NCBI GenBank assembly: GCA_963691815.1
Contig: OY829668.1
Coordinates: forward strand, 13,996,643 to 14,060,642
Direction: 5' to 3'
Length of the DNA stretch: 64,000 nucleotides
Source of the DNA: Echiichthys vipera
Lineage: Eukaryota > Chordata > Actinopteri > Perciformes > Trachinidae
The notes under the pieces: generated by a model
Database searches by the model: none
What the model was told of the DNA's origin: nothing
Seen by the model: only the letters and a program-made list of their open reading frames with translations
Shown here: positions 11,926-23,067 of the stretch, piece after piece
Layout: each line of letters begins with the position of its first letter
How positions within the stretch are numbered: the first letter of the stretch is position 1
Position numbers and translations under genes: made by a program

Positions 11926-12803
11926 TCCAAAACAACGATTTTAGCCAACAAAAGAACAATTTTAGCCAACAAAACAATGATTTAAGCCAACAAAACAATG
12001 ATTTTAGCCAACAAAAGAACAATTTTAACCAACAAAAGAACGATTTTAGCCAACAAAACAATGATTTTAGCCAACAAAAGAACGATTTTAGCCAACAAAA
12101 CAATGATTTTAGCCAACAAAACAATGATTTTAGCCAACAAAAGAACGATTTTAGCCAACAAAACAATGATTTTAGCCAACAAAACAATGATTTTAGCCAA
12201 CAAAAGAACAGTTTTAGCCAACAAAACAATGATTTAAGCCAACAAAACAATGATTTTAGCCAACAAAAGAACAATTTTAGCCAACAAAAGAACGATTTTA
12301 GCCAACAAAACAATGATTTTAGCCAACAAAAGAACGATTTTAGCCAACAAAACAATGATTTTAGCCAACAAAACAATGATTTTAGCCAACAAAAGAACGA
12401 TTTTAGCCAACAAAACAATGATTTTAGCCAACAAAACAATGATTTTAGCCAACAAAAGAACAATTTTGGCCAACAAAACAATGATTTTAGCCAACACCAG
12501 AACGATTTTAACGAACACAACAATGATTTTAGCAAACAAAACAATGATCTTAGCCAACAAAAGAACAATTTCAGCCAACAAAAGAACAATTTTAGCAAAC
12601 AAAAGAACAATTTTTGCCAACAAAACAATGATTTTAACCAAAAAGGACCATTCTTGCCAACAAAAGAACGATTTTAGCCAACAAAACAACAATTTTAGCC
12701 AACAAAACAATGATTTTAGCCAAAAAGAACCATTTTTGCCAACAAAAGAACAATTTTAGGTAACAAAACAATGATTTTAGCCAACAAAAGAACAATTTTA
12801 TTT
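11926..12803 (+). repeat. Rep21 array 5 with a 252-bp higher-order unit
   Basis: About 42 units. Two sub-variants, R (AAAAGAACG) and T (AAAACAATG), follow the order RRTRTTRTTRT twice, from about 11998 and again from about 12250. The offset of 252 bp is 12 units, so a 12-unit block was duplicated. Confidence 0.9.
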
Positions 12804-13354
12804 AGCTGTGATATAATCCCAACATATCACAGCTATAGGGACATATGAGTGTGTCATACAGGGTGTGTTCCCCCTCTCCCCCTCTCCCGTCACGTCCAGG
12901 CTGAGCTGAGTGGGGTTGTCAGCCTCCTCTCGGTCCTCCAGATTGCTCCTGAAACGCAGCCAGCCGAGGCACATCTGCATTCGGCAGAGGACGGAATGAG
13001 GGCACACACAGAGGAACGCCTTTCCAAAATGAAACATGCGGATGTTTCTTTGCACGGCAGGCCCCGCGGGAAGCAGGCTTTTTAACCGGGGTGAAGGAGT
13101 CACTTAGTCACAGCGGCGCAGAAAAAAGACGACCTTCAGGACACTCCCGCAAGGACGAGGGTTTCCAATGATTCGGTTATTACTGCACCAAGGTACAGGA
13201 TGCTGATATTTCTGAGAGAGAAGCAGCCGCTTTGATGAGGAAGGGACAGGAAAAATGAGAATTCAAATGAAAGTCAACACATTCTGCTGTCCAACAAAAT
13301 ATTCATATTATTAATGCTGGGAGACAGCAACAAGTACAGCAGTGGTTACATTTA
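12804..13354. other. Apparently single-copy segment
   Basis: Non-repetitive, GC-moderate. Frames on both strands overlap and match nothing known. Possibly conserved non-coding DNA. Confidence 0.4.
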
Positions 13355-14200
13355 AACAACAAAAGGTGACGGGTAAGTTTAGACAACGGTTAAGTTTAGA
13401 CGACAAAAGACGACGGTTAAGTTTCGACGACGGTTAAGTTCAGACGACAAAAGGAGACGGTTAAGTTCAGACAACGGGTAAGTTTAGACGACAAAAGGTG
13501 ACGGTTGAGTTTAGACGACAAAAGGAGACGTTTAAGTTTAGACGACAGTTAAGTTTAGGCGACAAAAGGAGACGGTTAAGTTTAGACGACGGTTAAGTTT
13601 AGGCGACAAAAGGCGATGGTTAAATTTAGGCGACAAAAGGAGACGGTTAAGTTCAGACGACAAAAGGAGACGGTTAAGTTTAAACGACAAAAGGTGTCGT
13701 TTAAATTTAGACGTCAAAAGGTGACAGTTAAGTTTAGACGACAGTTACGTTCAGACGACAAAAGGAGACGGTTAAGTTCAGACAACAGGTAAGTTTAGAC
13801 GACAAAAGGTGACGGTTGAGTTTAGACGACGGTTAAGTTTAGGCGACAAAAGGAGACGGTTAAGTTTAGACGACGGTTAAGTTTAGGCAACAAAAGGCAA
13901 CGGTTAAGTTTAAATGACAAAAGGTGACGGTTAAGTTTAGACGACAAAAGGTGACAGTTAAGTTTAGACAACGGTTAAGTTTAAGCGACAAAAGGAGACG
14001 GTTAAGTTTAGACGAGAAAAGGAGATGGTTAAGTTTAGGCGACAAAAGGAGACGGTTAAGTTCAGACTACTTAAGGTGACGATTAAGTTCAGACGACAAA
14101 AGGCGACGGTTAAGTTCAGACGACAAAAGGAGACGGTTAAGTTAAGACATCAAAAGGAGACGGTTAAGTTAAGACATCAAAAGGTGACGGTTAAGTTTGA
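13355..14200 (+). repeat. Rep27 array 2
   Basis: About 31 units of the 27-bp family in the orientation GACGGTTAAGTTTAGACGAC, with frequent deletion of the AAAAGG part so that GACGGTTAAG follows directly after GACGAC. Confidence 0.93.
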
Positions 14201-14748
14201 CCATTTAAGCTCTCTAGCCTGAAGGAAAGATTTGACTGCAGGGCTTTTACAGTTACAGTGTTTTTCCTCAGTGGTATTGACCTTAACTTGAAAGGATCAG
14301 AACAGTCCGGCTGTCATCTTATCGTTTCACACTCTGGGAATCCGCGGGCAGCAAGAGTGGAAATTGGTGGAAATTGGTGGAAATGTGAGGATGCGGCGGC
14401 GAACCCGGCAGTGAGGCTTAACAAGCTTTCTGCTCTGACCCCAGCTGTGCTCGGCCCCTCCGCGGACCGCTCTGCGGTGGTGTGTGGTGTGTGACAGAGC
14501 TGTCACAGGTATCAAGCCTGTGTGTGGATAATCCACCCACTGTAGAGAGGGCCGGAGGGAGGAGAGGAGAGGGCAGTAGGGGGATCTCCATGGGACTGAC
14601 AGCTTGTCCAGGTGGGGGACGATGGGTGACAGTGATGGAGAGGGAGGGGCTCCAACACACTGTCCCTGTTCATGGGTCACTGCTGTTCTGTTTGTCGTTC
14701 AGATTTGTGCATTGAAAGCAGATAATACAGTGCATAAACATACCGAAC
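14201..14748. other. Apparently single-copy segment
   Basis: Non-repetitive and GC-moderate. No exon recognised. Confidence 0.4.
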
Positions 14749-15003
14749 CAGGGGCGTGCACAGACTTTTTGAAGGGCAGGGGCGAAAAGGAGAAAAAAAG
14801 GGCACTTATAGTGTTCCTTGCCACTGAAGAGGGAACTTTAGCGCACGTTTTGGCTCCCAGAGGGAACTTGGGCGCGTTTTGGCTCCTAGAGGGCACTTTA
14901 GCGCACGTTTTGGCTCATAGAGGGCACTTTAGCACAGGTTTCCTAGAGGGCACTTTAGCAAGTGTTGTGGCTCCTAGAGGGCACTTTAGCTTTTTTTGCT
15001 CCT
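14749..15003 (+). mobile_element. Rep31 hAT-like MITE, copy 1 (end A plus array)
   Basis: Starts with CAGGGGCGTGCACAGAC followed by TTTTTGAAGGGCAGGGGC, a purine run, a GGGCAC block and CCTTGCCACTGAAGAGGG, then about five 31-bp units of the GCACTTTAGC...TTTTGGCTCCTAGAG type. The second end is not found; the array runs into another repeat at 15004. Confidence 0.75.
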
Positions 15004-15260
15004 AGATAGGTACTAACCATAGGTATTTTTGCTGATGTAAAATCAAAAAAGAGCAAGTTGAGTTGAGCTATTGTGTGCAGCGAATAAGTGTTAGCTGGCT
15101 AGCGCTAGCATTAGCTGGTAACTTAAGGGCTGATTTTCAACCAGTAGTACTCACAAAAGTAACAAGTACTATCCACAACTTATGCTAATGGAAAATCAAA
15201 AAAGAGCAAGTTGTGTTGAGCTGGATTAGCCAAAATTAGCTGGTAGCTTAAAGTATATTT
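15004..15260 (+). repeat. GCTAGC-rich dispersed repeat, copy 1
   Basis: Contains AATCAAAAAAGAGCAAGTTG twice and GCTAGCATTAGCTGGTAACT. The same blocks occur at 18230-18870. Confidence 0.75.
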
Positions 15261-15354
15261 CCGACGTAAATGCATCCTATGGTCTTTTTTTGGCATATAT
15301 ATCCATACCAAATTAGCTGTCGAGACATTGACATTAGCCATTTTTTCGTTAATC

Positions 15355-15570
15355 ACATATTTACAGAGAAATCCCGGAAAGTCGCCAACAACCAGACAGG
15401 GCTAACACTGATTAGCTTGAGGCGGTGCGCTCAACGCATCCAAAGCGTCTTTTTTAACCACTAATGCTGCTCAAAATAACAACAAACCTCTGCAGCAGCA
15501 TGAGAAGAGTCCCTACACAGAAAACAAAGCACCAACAACGTAGTTAGAAAACCCAGAGTTTATAAAAATA
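15355..15570 (+). repeat. Dispersed repeat also forming a foldback at 33.8-34.3 kb
   Basis: CAGAGAAATCCCGG, TTTTTTAACCACTAATGCTG, AACCTCTGCAGCAGCATGAG and CCCTACACAGAAAACAAAGC recur at 33830-33995 and inverted at 34090-34290. Confidence 0.8.
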
Positions 15571-15629
15571 AAAAAAAAGACTGTTTTACAATGCTACAAG
15601 TTTTAGCAGTCAGTTACATCCATCAGGCT

Positions 15630-15900
15630 GTTAACGCCCTTTTTAAAATACGATTTCCTGGTCCGAGCCTCGCATTTCTCCAACGCTGCAGCGCCGTGCT
15701 CTGCATTGTTTGAACAGAAAAAAACATATTTTTTCTCTTTCTTATGGATGAAAAAGATGTCAAACTGACCAAAGAGGCGACGGTTACGTTCACATGTCGT
15801 CTGTTTTGTTTCAACGGAGCGTTTGGACCCGGAAATCGTATTTTGAAAGGGTGTTACGTCAGACTGAACAGCCGGATACTGAGAGGCAGCCCGAAAAAGT
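15630..15900. mobile_element. Long-TIR MITE, copy 1
   Basis: The left part (CAGGCTGTTAACGCCC...AATACGATTTCC...) is the inverted complement of the right part (GGAAATCGTATTTTGAAAGG...GTCAGACTGAACAGCC). Arms are about 60 bp. The same element occurs near 50640-50920, and one arm at 51200-51280. No transposase is encoded. Confidence 0.75.
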
Positions 15901-16154
15901 TGATTACCGAACGCACCGGAGTTCAGTTCAAGGAGGGAAGTACGGAACCGAAGTGCAGCGCGTTCTGTTGAAGTTGAAGCGACACTTCCTTTTGTCCAAA
16001 TATGGTCACGTCAGGCTTTAAAACAAACAAAAAAACAAAGGAAATGTTGTGACGTCATATTAGCTCCGTCCATCCCTCGTAAACATCTCCAGCTCTGAAC
16101 ACTGGACACACTTCCCTGCTCAGGCTGCATCTGGGTCACAAGTCGTTAAATCCC
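15901..16154. repeat. Fragments of a CpG-bearing dispersed repeat
   Basis: TTTTGTCCAAATATGGTCACGTCAGGCTT and GTGACGTCA...CTCCGTCCATCC-type blocks recur at 19150-19280 and 51380-51660. Confidence 0.6.
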
Positions 16155-16212
16155 TTTGTTGCACGCGCACACACAAACATACACACACCGAACACACACA
16201 CACACACACACT
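16155..16212. repeat. (CA)n microsatellite
   Basis: Imperfect CA dinucleotide run of about 55 bp. Confidence 0.9.
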
Positions 16213-16716
16213 GGGACCACCGTCATCACCTCAGCCCCATCTGTCCCGCTAAAGCCGCACTACAAAATCCCACCGGGTCCACCAGGTCAACGTCCAAAGA
16301 GCAACAACACGTCGGACACGTTCATTAAAAACAGGATTTACGGTCGTTAAAGCACGAGTTACGGCTAAAGCAGTAATCATAATCCTGATTATGTTGGTCA
16401 GTGTATTAAACACATACGCGCACTGACTTTTATTGACTTTATTGGAACATATTAACTCAAATTGAAAAAAACACATCTTTTTAATAATGGATTTTTCTGA
16501 TTTTTTCTGACATAATTAAACTGAAAAATGAATTAAATAAATAGTGAATTACGGTGTGATAAAAATGGATTAATAATAATAATAATAATTAATTCATCAT
16601 AATAGAAGTCATAATTAGTGAACACAATTAATAAATTAATTAATAATAATAATAATTATTATACACATTTCAATAAAAATATCCAAAGCAAATAATAATA
16701 GTTCAATTAATTTGGA
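16213..16716. other. AT-rich intronic sequence
   Basis: AAT/TAA-rich with short (AAT)n stretches near 16570-16660. No exon recognised. Confidence 0.5.
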
Positions 16717-17125
16717 GAAACGTGTGCTAAAGTGCCCTCTAGGAGCCAAAACGTGTGCTAAAGTGCCCTCTAGGAGCCAAAACCTGTGCTAAAGTGCCCT
16801 CTAGGAGCCAAAACCTGTGCTAAAGTGCCCTCTAGGAGCCAAAACCTGTGCTAAAGTGCCCTCTAGGAGCCAAAACCTGTGCTAAAGTGCCCTCTAGGAG
16901 CCAAAACGTGTGCTAAAGTGTCCTCGGCCAAAATGTGTGCTAAAGTGCCCTCTAGGAGCCAAAACGTGTGCTAATGTGCCCTCTCGGACCCAAAACACAT
17001 GCTAAAGTGCCCTCTAGGACCCAAAACACGTGCTAAAGTGCCCTCTTCAGTGGCGAGGACGCGTTTTATGTGCCCTTTTTTCCCTTTTCACCCCTGCCCT
17101 TCAAAAAAGTCTGTGCACGCCACTG
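16717..17125 (-). mobile_element. Rep31 hAT-like MITE, copy 2 (array plus end A)
   Basis: About ten 31-bp units (GTGCTAAAGTGCCCTCTAGG, AGCCAAAAC) lead into CTTCAGTGGCGAGGACGCG, a GTGCCC block, CACCCCTGCCCTTC and GTCTGTGCACGCCACTG. This is the exact inverse of end A seen at 14749. The opposite end is missing and no 8-bp target duplication is visible. Confidence 0.8.
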
Positions 17126-17809
17126 TCCTGCGGTGAAGTATTTTTCCAGCAGCAGTGATCTCCCACAGGGGGTTGCCTCCATTTATTACAATTGTCGGTC
17201 AGACTGCTGCAGAAGAGGGTCAGCTGATAGAAGTGACCATAAAAAGAGAACAAACAGGGACAGGAGAGGAAGGAAGGCCCTCCGTACAACCATAACATAA
17301 AATCCAACGCAGACAAAAAAGAGGCCATGTTAGAGCCCAGCTGCACAGCTGTTGTTTTTCTTCTTTACTGTCAAACTCCACCGTAAAACGCTCCAGTTGT
17401 TCTGATGTTCACTCGAAATTCAGAAAATCAATCGACGGAGATGAGAAAACTGACCTCCCCCGTAGAACAAGGGGGAGCAGGCAGACATTCTGGTCAACCA
17501 AGCGTCAGCGCGCTTTATCGGTGCCGTTTTAACGCCGCCCGGACCCGTTCTGGAGAACCCACATCACACTGCAGCCATGTGGAGCTGCGACAGGTTTATG
17601 TGCAGGGGGGTGGGGAGGATGTCCATATAATAAACAATCAATATCTGTGATTACACATCAAGTTGACTCCGGAGGCCACTGATGACGGAGCGTTGTTGTC
17701 TCTGCCCTGACTTGCCGTTTTTTTTTTTCTTAGGCTGCGTTCCATCACCTCTGCCGCCGTGCCAAGTTGACGGAAGGGAAGAAAAATTACAGCGGTAATC
17801 GATATGGAG
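17126..17809. other. Apparently single-copy segment
   Basis: Non-repetitive. No coding evidence on either strand. Confidence 0.4.
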
Positions 17810-17812
17810 CGT

Positions 17813-17842
<30 letters not shown>
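17810..17842. repeat. (CA)n microsatellite
   Basis: About 16 CA dinucleotides, nearly perfect. Confidence 0.95.
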
Positions 17843-17846
<4 letters not shown>

Positions 17847-18229
17847 GCATGTCAAAGCAGCTGCTAATCCTCTTTGTCAGGCAGCTCTTCCAGGCAGCAG
17901 AAGCTGACAGCAATGTAAACGGCTTGATTCAGTGTCACCCCCGACCCCCCGGCCGCGGAAAAACTAAACGTGAAATCAATGCTCTATTATTGGAATATGT
18001 AAAAACATCTTGCTACGGTGCACCAGTGTTACTGCCAACCTCACACACGGCACCAAATTCCACCTTCTACCGTACAGGTAAATCAGGATGTGAAGTCAGG
18101 ATTTATGTGCTCACACTGAACGTGTCAGAGGAAGGAAAAAGACAGCCGGTCCACACCTGTGAACCACTCTGGATATTGATTATCTAAAAAAAATGATGGG
18201 AAAGGTAGAAGTTTGCTAGTGCTTACTTG
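17843..18229. other. Intronic sequence, no feature recognised
   Basis: Non-repetitive with CpGs near 17940. Frames show no known domain. Confidence 0.4.
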
Positions 18230-18900
18230 GATGACAGATACTTTCCACAACTTTTGCTAATGGAAAACCAAAAAAGAGCAAGTTCAGTTGAGATGAAAAT
18301 AACCATAAGTTAATGTTAGCTGGCTGGAGCTAGCAGTAGCGGGTAGCTTAAGGGTCAAGTTTAAAACCAATAGAATTAAAAGGAAGTAAGAGATACTATC
18401 CACAACTTCAGTCGAATTGTACTGTGCGTTTTTGTTTTTGTTACTTGACTTAATAATAATAAATCTCATAAAAAACTAATTTACATATATTATATTTAAA
18501 AATAATACATTTGACCATATAAATAAGATCAAATCTGAAACCATAAGACATATATTAAACATTTTGATAAAGTAACTGGCATAAAAGTGCCATAAGCTAA
18601 AGCTAGCTGGCTAGCAGTAGCATTAGCTGGTATCTTAAAGGCCAAGTTTAGTTTAAGTTAATACAGAGTTGAGTCAAGCTGTACTGTGTGGTGGAAAGCG
18701 CCACCAGCTACCAATAGCTGGCTAGAGCTAGCATTAGCTGGCTAGCAATAGCAATAGCTGGTTACTTAAGGGATGTTTTTCAAGTACTATCCACAACTTT
18801 TACCAAGTTAAAACCAAGAAGTAGCGAGTCAAGTTGTGTCGAGTCGTACCACGCGGAGGAAAAATGCCATAAGCTAACGTTAGCATAATTTACCAAATGA
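18230..18900 (+). repeat. GCTAGC-rich dispersed repeat, copies 2-4
   Basis: Repeated blocks TTAGCTGGCTAGAGCTAGCA, GTAGCTTAAGGG, CTATCCACAACTT and AAAAAAGAGCAAGTT appear about three times in loose tandem, sharing sequence with 15004-15260. Confidence 0.75.
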
Positions 18901-19329
18901 ACATAATGCTGTGTTGAAGAAGACTTCAAACTAGAGACTGAGACATAAATTCATTAGGAAAATGTTTAATGAGGAAATAAATCAAGTGAAAAGTTTAGGC
19001 TCGTTTTCTTATTGACTTCTATGCAATTACACTTCTTCCAGTGTTTGACTGGACATTAGCGAGAACGTCACAATTGAAGATACATTCATCTTTATTACAC
19101 AGTCTGTGGTTTAGCTCAGGGCAGCGCCATTCAATCGATGCTTAGTGCTCTGCCCTCTTGTTCAAATATGGTCCTGACCAAGATGGCGACGGCGAAAATG
19201 CCAGGCTTCAAAATGGTCGTCCACAAACGTCGACAAATGGTGACGTCACGGTGGCTACGTCCGTCCATTCTTTGGTCTGGACCGGTTCTGTGTGAAAAGC
19301 GTTGTTTTATATTAATAAAATTGACTTGA
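18901..19329. mobile_element. Dispersed MITE-like repeat
   Basis: Contains ATTGACTTCTATGCAATTAC, CAAGATGGCGACGGCGAAAA and GTGACGTCACGGTGGCTACG. I know this combination as a very common fish interspersed repeat. A related inverted set lies at 50290-50530 and 51380-51660. Confidence 0.6.
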
Positions 19330-20149
19330 CTATTGTGTCTTCCTAACATATACAAGTCTTTTTTCACTCAAGTCTACAACAAATGCATGCTGATGCCAGA
19401 GTTCCTGCAGAAAAATAAGTGGGTCACAGAGCGGAGGAGCTCATATTCATGCGTGTTCATTATGATTTATACGGGTTAGTTAGAGACGTAGCAGCTGCCA
19501 CCTCCACGCTTGTGTCTTCAGAACATCAAAGCGGCGGCGGCGGCGGCCCGCTTAGTGGTCGGCCATCTTAACTCCTCTCATTCCCTGCCCTCTGGTTGTT
19601 GAGCGACACTCTCTTTTAATCAGCTTTGCATCTGGGGAACGCTCTGCCCCGAAGACATCATGCAAATGAGCCTCTGCGGTGGGTTTGCAGCCTGCCTGCT
19701 GAGGCCCGACGCGTTCTGGTGGTCCGCAGGAACACGCCGCCGTTATGTAAGATTGGATCCGTGCAGCAGTCTCACAGGAACTCAAAGTTTACCTCGCAAC
19801 CCTTACTTCAGTTCTGGCAGAGAAGATGCTTGGTTTGTGGGGGCTTCCAGATGGATGGAGCTGGAAAGTGATCGTCCCTTTTTGGCTCAGGATCTGTGGG
19901 GGAGCATCCGGGTCAGCGACTGCGTTACTATGCACCTATCTTCAATAAAGTCCTGGTTGCTGCCTCTGTGATTTCTTTAGCGGTGAAAAAAAACGCCTCC
20001 ACCACCCGTCTGCGTTTAGTTCATCCCATGTCAAGATAATAATTGAATTGAACCGGCCCTCGCAGCCAAGACATTATTTTCTGCATCAGACATTGGGCAC
20101 TGCAAATTATGGATTTGAATTTAATGTTTAGACACTAATGATGCATGTG
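19330..20149. other. Apparently single-copy segment
   Basis: Non-repetitive, moderate GC, including a GGC-triplet run near 19530. Overlapping frames lack any recognisable protein or splice pattern. Confidence 0.4.
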
Positions 20150-20640
20150 CAACTTTTTGTGCGCTTAAGAGCACGGTTAGCACCTCAAAAATGCTAAAAC
20201 TAATTAGGGGGCGCTATAGAGCCAGCATGCCAAACCCAAACCCAAACGTGGCATCAAATCAAAGTAAATACTTTTCTGAACATGGGTGAAACACTCCGTT
20301 AGTCCTTAAACATGTGTTCGTAAAATAAAAATTGACGCACAGAATCCAAAATGGCTGACTTGCTCTCGGGCGTGAAAAAAATCCATAGCTGTACGTGCGC
20401 TCTTTAAGATGAGAGCAATGATCCCACCAGATTTCATGAACATCAAAAGAACTTTATCCCAACCGTGATGTGCGTTTGGGGGGGGGGGGGGGCGCTATGG
20501 AGCCCACTGGCCACGCCCGACCCCAACACTTTCGAACTTTGCAATTTTCGCCGCTTCTGACCCGTGTGCCAATTTCTGTGAGCCTAGGTGCATCCTAAGC
20601 CCCTCAAAAATGAGACCGCACAGTAGAAAAATATTAATAA
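20150..20640. repeat. Dispersed fish repeat with GGGGGCGCTATRGAGCC blocks
   Basis: Two related blocks (20205-20230 and 20480-20505) with GGGCGCTATGGAGCCCA and a following CCACGCCCGACCCCAACA. I recognise this as a common teleost interspersed sequence, but not its class. A poly-G run sits at about 20477-20491. Confidence 0.6.
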
Positions 20641-20860
20641 TTTCATCAAAGACAATAGCACCGTTTCTAATGACTCAATATCGGGGGCGGGAATCTTCGG
20701 GTGTCTCACGATTCGATCCAGAATCAATTTTGGACTCAAGATGATTCTCAATTCTGAATCATTTTTTGAATTAGTGCATGCTTTTATGTCATGCAATTAT
20801 GGCATGAAAACATTAGATTATTCATTTTTTGACAAAGGTTACTATAACGTAAACACATAA
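20641..20860. repeat. Dispersed repeat with ATTCGATCCAGAATC motif
   Basis: TCTCACGATTCGATCCAGAA and GATTCTCAATTCTGAATC resemble a common fish repeat with imperfect internal symmetry. The class is uncertain. Confidence 0.4.
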
Positions 20861-21367
20861 TCTTGGTTGATGTTGTTTACTTCCCCCATATTGGATCTTG
20901 CTTTTACAGTAGAAAGTGCTGCTATAATGTTACTCTACAACAGTCCATTGCTGCACGTAGCTAGCCACATGCTAACATTGGGGAAATCTATCATCTTAGA
21001 CGATGTGTTCATTTTTCCACATTTTCAGATGTGATTCCTGCTGGAAAATGTTTGATTGTGTAGTTTTTGTGTTAATTTATTTTCAAAGGCTTTATTGGTC
21101 GTTTTTTATGCTAGAAAGTGCCGCTATAACGTTCCTCTACAGTCATTTCACTGCTACAAGTAGCTAGCTACATGCTAACATCAGGTAAAGTTGCATCCTG
21201 GTTCATGTTGTTCATTTCGCCCAAATTTGCATCTGATTTCAACTTGAAAATGTTTGATTATGTAGTTAATTTGTTTTAGAAGTTTTTATTGGTGATTTTT
21301 GACAGTAGAAAGTGCTGCTATAATGTCACTTGGCAGTCAATCCACTGCTACACTTAGCTAGCTACAT

Positions 21368-21460
21368 AAGAATCAGAATCAGGTTTATTGCCAAGTAATA
21401 TGCATTACAAGGAATTTGTCTAGATTTGACGGTGCTTACATGTAAACAGACATAAACATA
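21368..21460 (-). mobile_element. Short non-LTR retroposon 3' end with target duplication
   Basis: On the minus strand this 93-bp insert ends in TTGGCAATAAACCTGATTCT with the GATTCT tail repeated. That tail type is common for fish non-LTR retroposons. It is flanked by AGCTACAT on both sides (21360-21367 and 21461-21468), an 8-bp target duplication that matches the interrupted host repeat. Confidence 0.85.
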
Positions 21461-21478
21461 AGCTACATGCTTACATCA

Positions 21479-21564
21479 GGCAAAAGGGGGTCATACCTAT
21501 GTTCGCCCTTTTTCCTCAAAGGGGTCAGAGGACCCGGGGAACATAGGTACACTCCCCTTTTGCC
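21479..21564. repeat. Short foldback element
   Basis: The left arm GGCAAAAGGGGG...TACCTATGTTCGCC pairs with the right arm GGGGAACATAGGTA...CCCCTTTTGCC. Arms are about 28 nt with a few mismatches and a loop of about 28 nt, inside the 195-bp repeat. Confidence 0.75.
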
Positions 21565-21720
21565 GGATGTTAGCTTGTAGCTAGCTATGTAAACAAATTA
21601 ACTACACAAAAATTTTCCAGCAGGAATCAGATCGGAATATTTCGCAGAAATGAACAATATCAACCAAGATGCAGCTTTCCCTGGCGTTAGCATGTAGCTA
21701 GCTACATGAAGCAGTGTGTG

Positions 21721-22565
21721 TAAACTCGTCTGTCGTTTTTTCAGATCACATTCCTGCTGGAACATGTTGGGTTGTGTAGTTTTTGGTTAAAATTGTATTT
21801 ATTGTCATGTTCTCACGGTAAAAAAGTCTCTCTACATTCCGTAACTGTGTGTTGAAGCTAGCGTGTATTAACTAGCATCTACCAGGAAGCAGCTAGCTGT
21901 CCTTTAAAATAACCTCAGTGAAGCAGTCACCCCTCGTCTATTTGCAGTCGAGTTTCTTTCTCTCCTTGGAGAAATAAGTTGTCGGAGAGCTCGTCCTTGT
22001 CCAACCCTCTGTCTTTTCCGACTACACCTGCCTTTTTTTTAAAGGTCAGCGTCATCACAGCCCTTTATTCTGCCTTCATTGTGATTCCACACAGACACCC
22101 GCGCTATATTGATATTCATGTTGAAGTTGTGTATTCTCTCCTTTGACTGTGCTGTCTGAAACAACCGGGAGGAAAGAAAAAGTCAGTGTTGGCCGGGGAA
22201 ACGCTACGATTTCAAGCGTTTGACAGACTGTCATCTACGGAGTGCAACAGATGCACCGGAGGGATTTGAGGGGCAGATGGGTTTTTTTCCCTTTCCGCCT
22301 CAACCTGCACGTGGACACGCGCTCATGAAACGGCCAGAAGTAGGATGTTGTTTTGAGTAAATCTCAATGATTCAAAGCCGTCTCGCTGACGGCTGCAGCC
22401 CCTACGACCTTTGACCCTGTCGTGTGTGATATCGCCTTATTTCCTGAGTAAGTGCTGCAGGATAGTCAAGATAATTACAAGCCGCATATGAATTTTCATC
22501 AATTATAGTTGGCAAGACTGCAGGCTCATTTTGCCTGAATTGAAACGCAGCGTAGCAGATCTGCG
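21721..22565. other. Intronic sequence, mostly unique
   Basis: The first 200 bp still carry fragments of the 195-bp repeat (TTCCTGCTGGAACATGTT). The rest is apparently single-copy with no gene recognised. Confidence 0.4.
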
Positions 22566-22945
22566 CAGTGTCGTGCACAAACTTTTTGAAGGGCAGGGGC
22601 GAAAAGGAAAAAAAGGGCACATATAGCACGTCCTTGCCACTGGAGAGGCCACTTTTGCACTTGTTTTGGCTCCTTGAGGGCACTTTAGCACGTGTTTTGG
22701 CTCCTAGAGGGCACCTTAGCACACGTTTTAGCTCCTAGAGTTCACTTTAGCACACGTTTTGGCTACTAGAGAACACTTTAATACACATTTTGGCCCCTAG
22801 AGGGCACCTTAGCACGTGTTTTGGCTCCTAGAGGGCACTTTAGCACAGGTTTTGGCTTCTAGAGGGCACTTTAGCACACATTTTGGTTACTAGAGAGCAC
22901 ATTAGCATGTGTTTTGGCTCCTAGAGAGCACTTTAGCACACATTT
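22566..22945 (+). mobile_element. Rep31 hAT-like MITE, copy 3 (end A plus array)
   Basis: Opens with CAGTGTCGTGCACAAAC, TTTTTGAAGGGCAGGGGC and GGGCACATATAGCACGTCC, then about nine 31-bp units. The array stops abruptly at a SINE-like sequence at 22946. Confidence 0.78.
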
Positions 22946-23067
22946 AGGCTGAAGGTCCTCGAGGCTGCATGTCTCCCCTCTCTCTCTCACCCCATTTCCT
23001 GTATGTCCTGTATAATAAAGGCTTGGAAAACTGCCAAAAAAGGATCTTTTAAAAAAAAAAAAAAACA
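22946..23067 (+). mobile_element. tRNA-derived SINE, 5'-truncated, with A-rich tail
   Basis: Begins in GGCTGAAGGTCCTCGAGGC, the same block as in the SINE head at 33181, followed by a CTCTCTCTCACCCC body, TATAATAAAGGC and an A tail of about 15 (23051-23066). The A box is missing. It lies flush against the Rep31 array. Confidence 0.75.

Larger units (their letters stand above)
20861..21720 (+). repeat. Tandem about 195-bp repeat with nested insertions
   Basis: Units begin near 20908, 21106 and 21300 with AGTAGAAAGTGCTGCTATAA, then TAGCTAGCTACATGCTAACA, GTTGCATC..TGGTT and GAAAATGTTTGATT..GTAG. The third unit is split by a retroposon (21368-21460) and a foldback (21479-21564). After the foldback the sequence continues inverted. 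About 1.6 further units lie at 25418-25738. Confidence 0.82.

Noticed and set aside
14749..17125. One large Rep31 element with ends at 14749 and 17125
   Set aside because: Both termini are end A facing each other, but the flanking 8-mers (TACCGAAC and TCCTGCGG) do not match; two separate partial copies are more likely.
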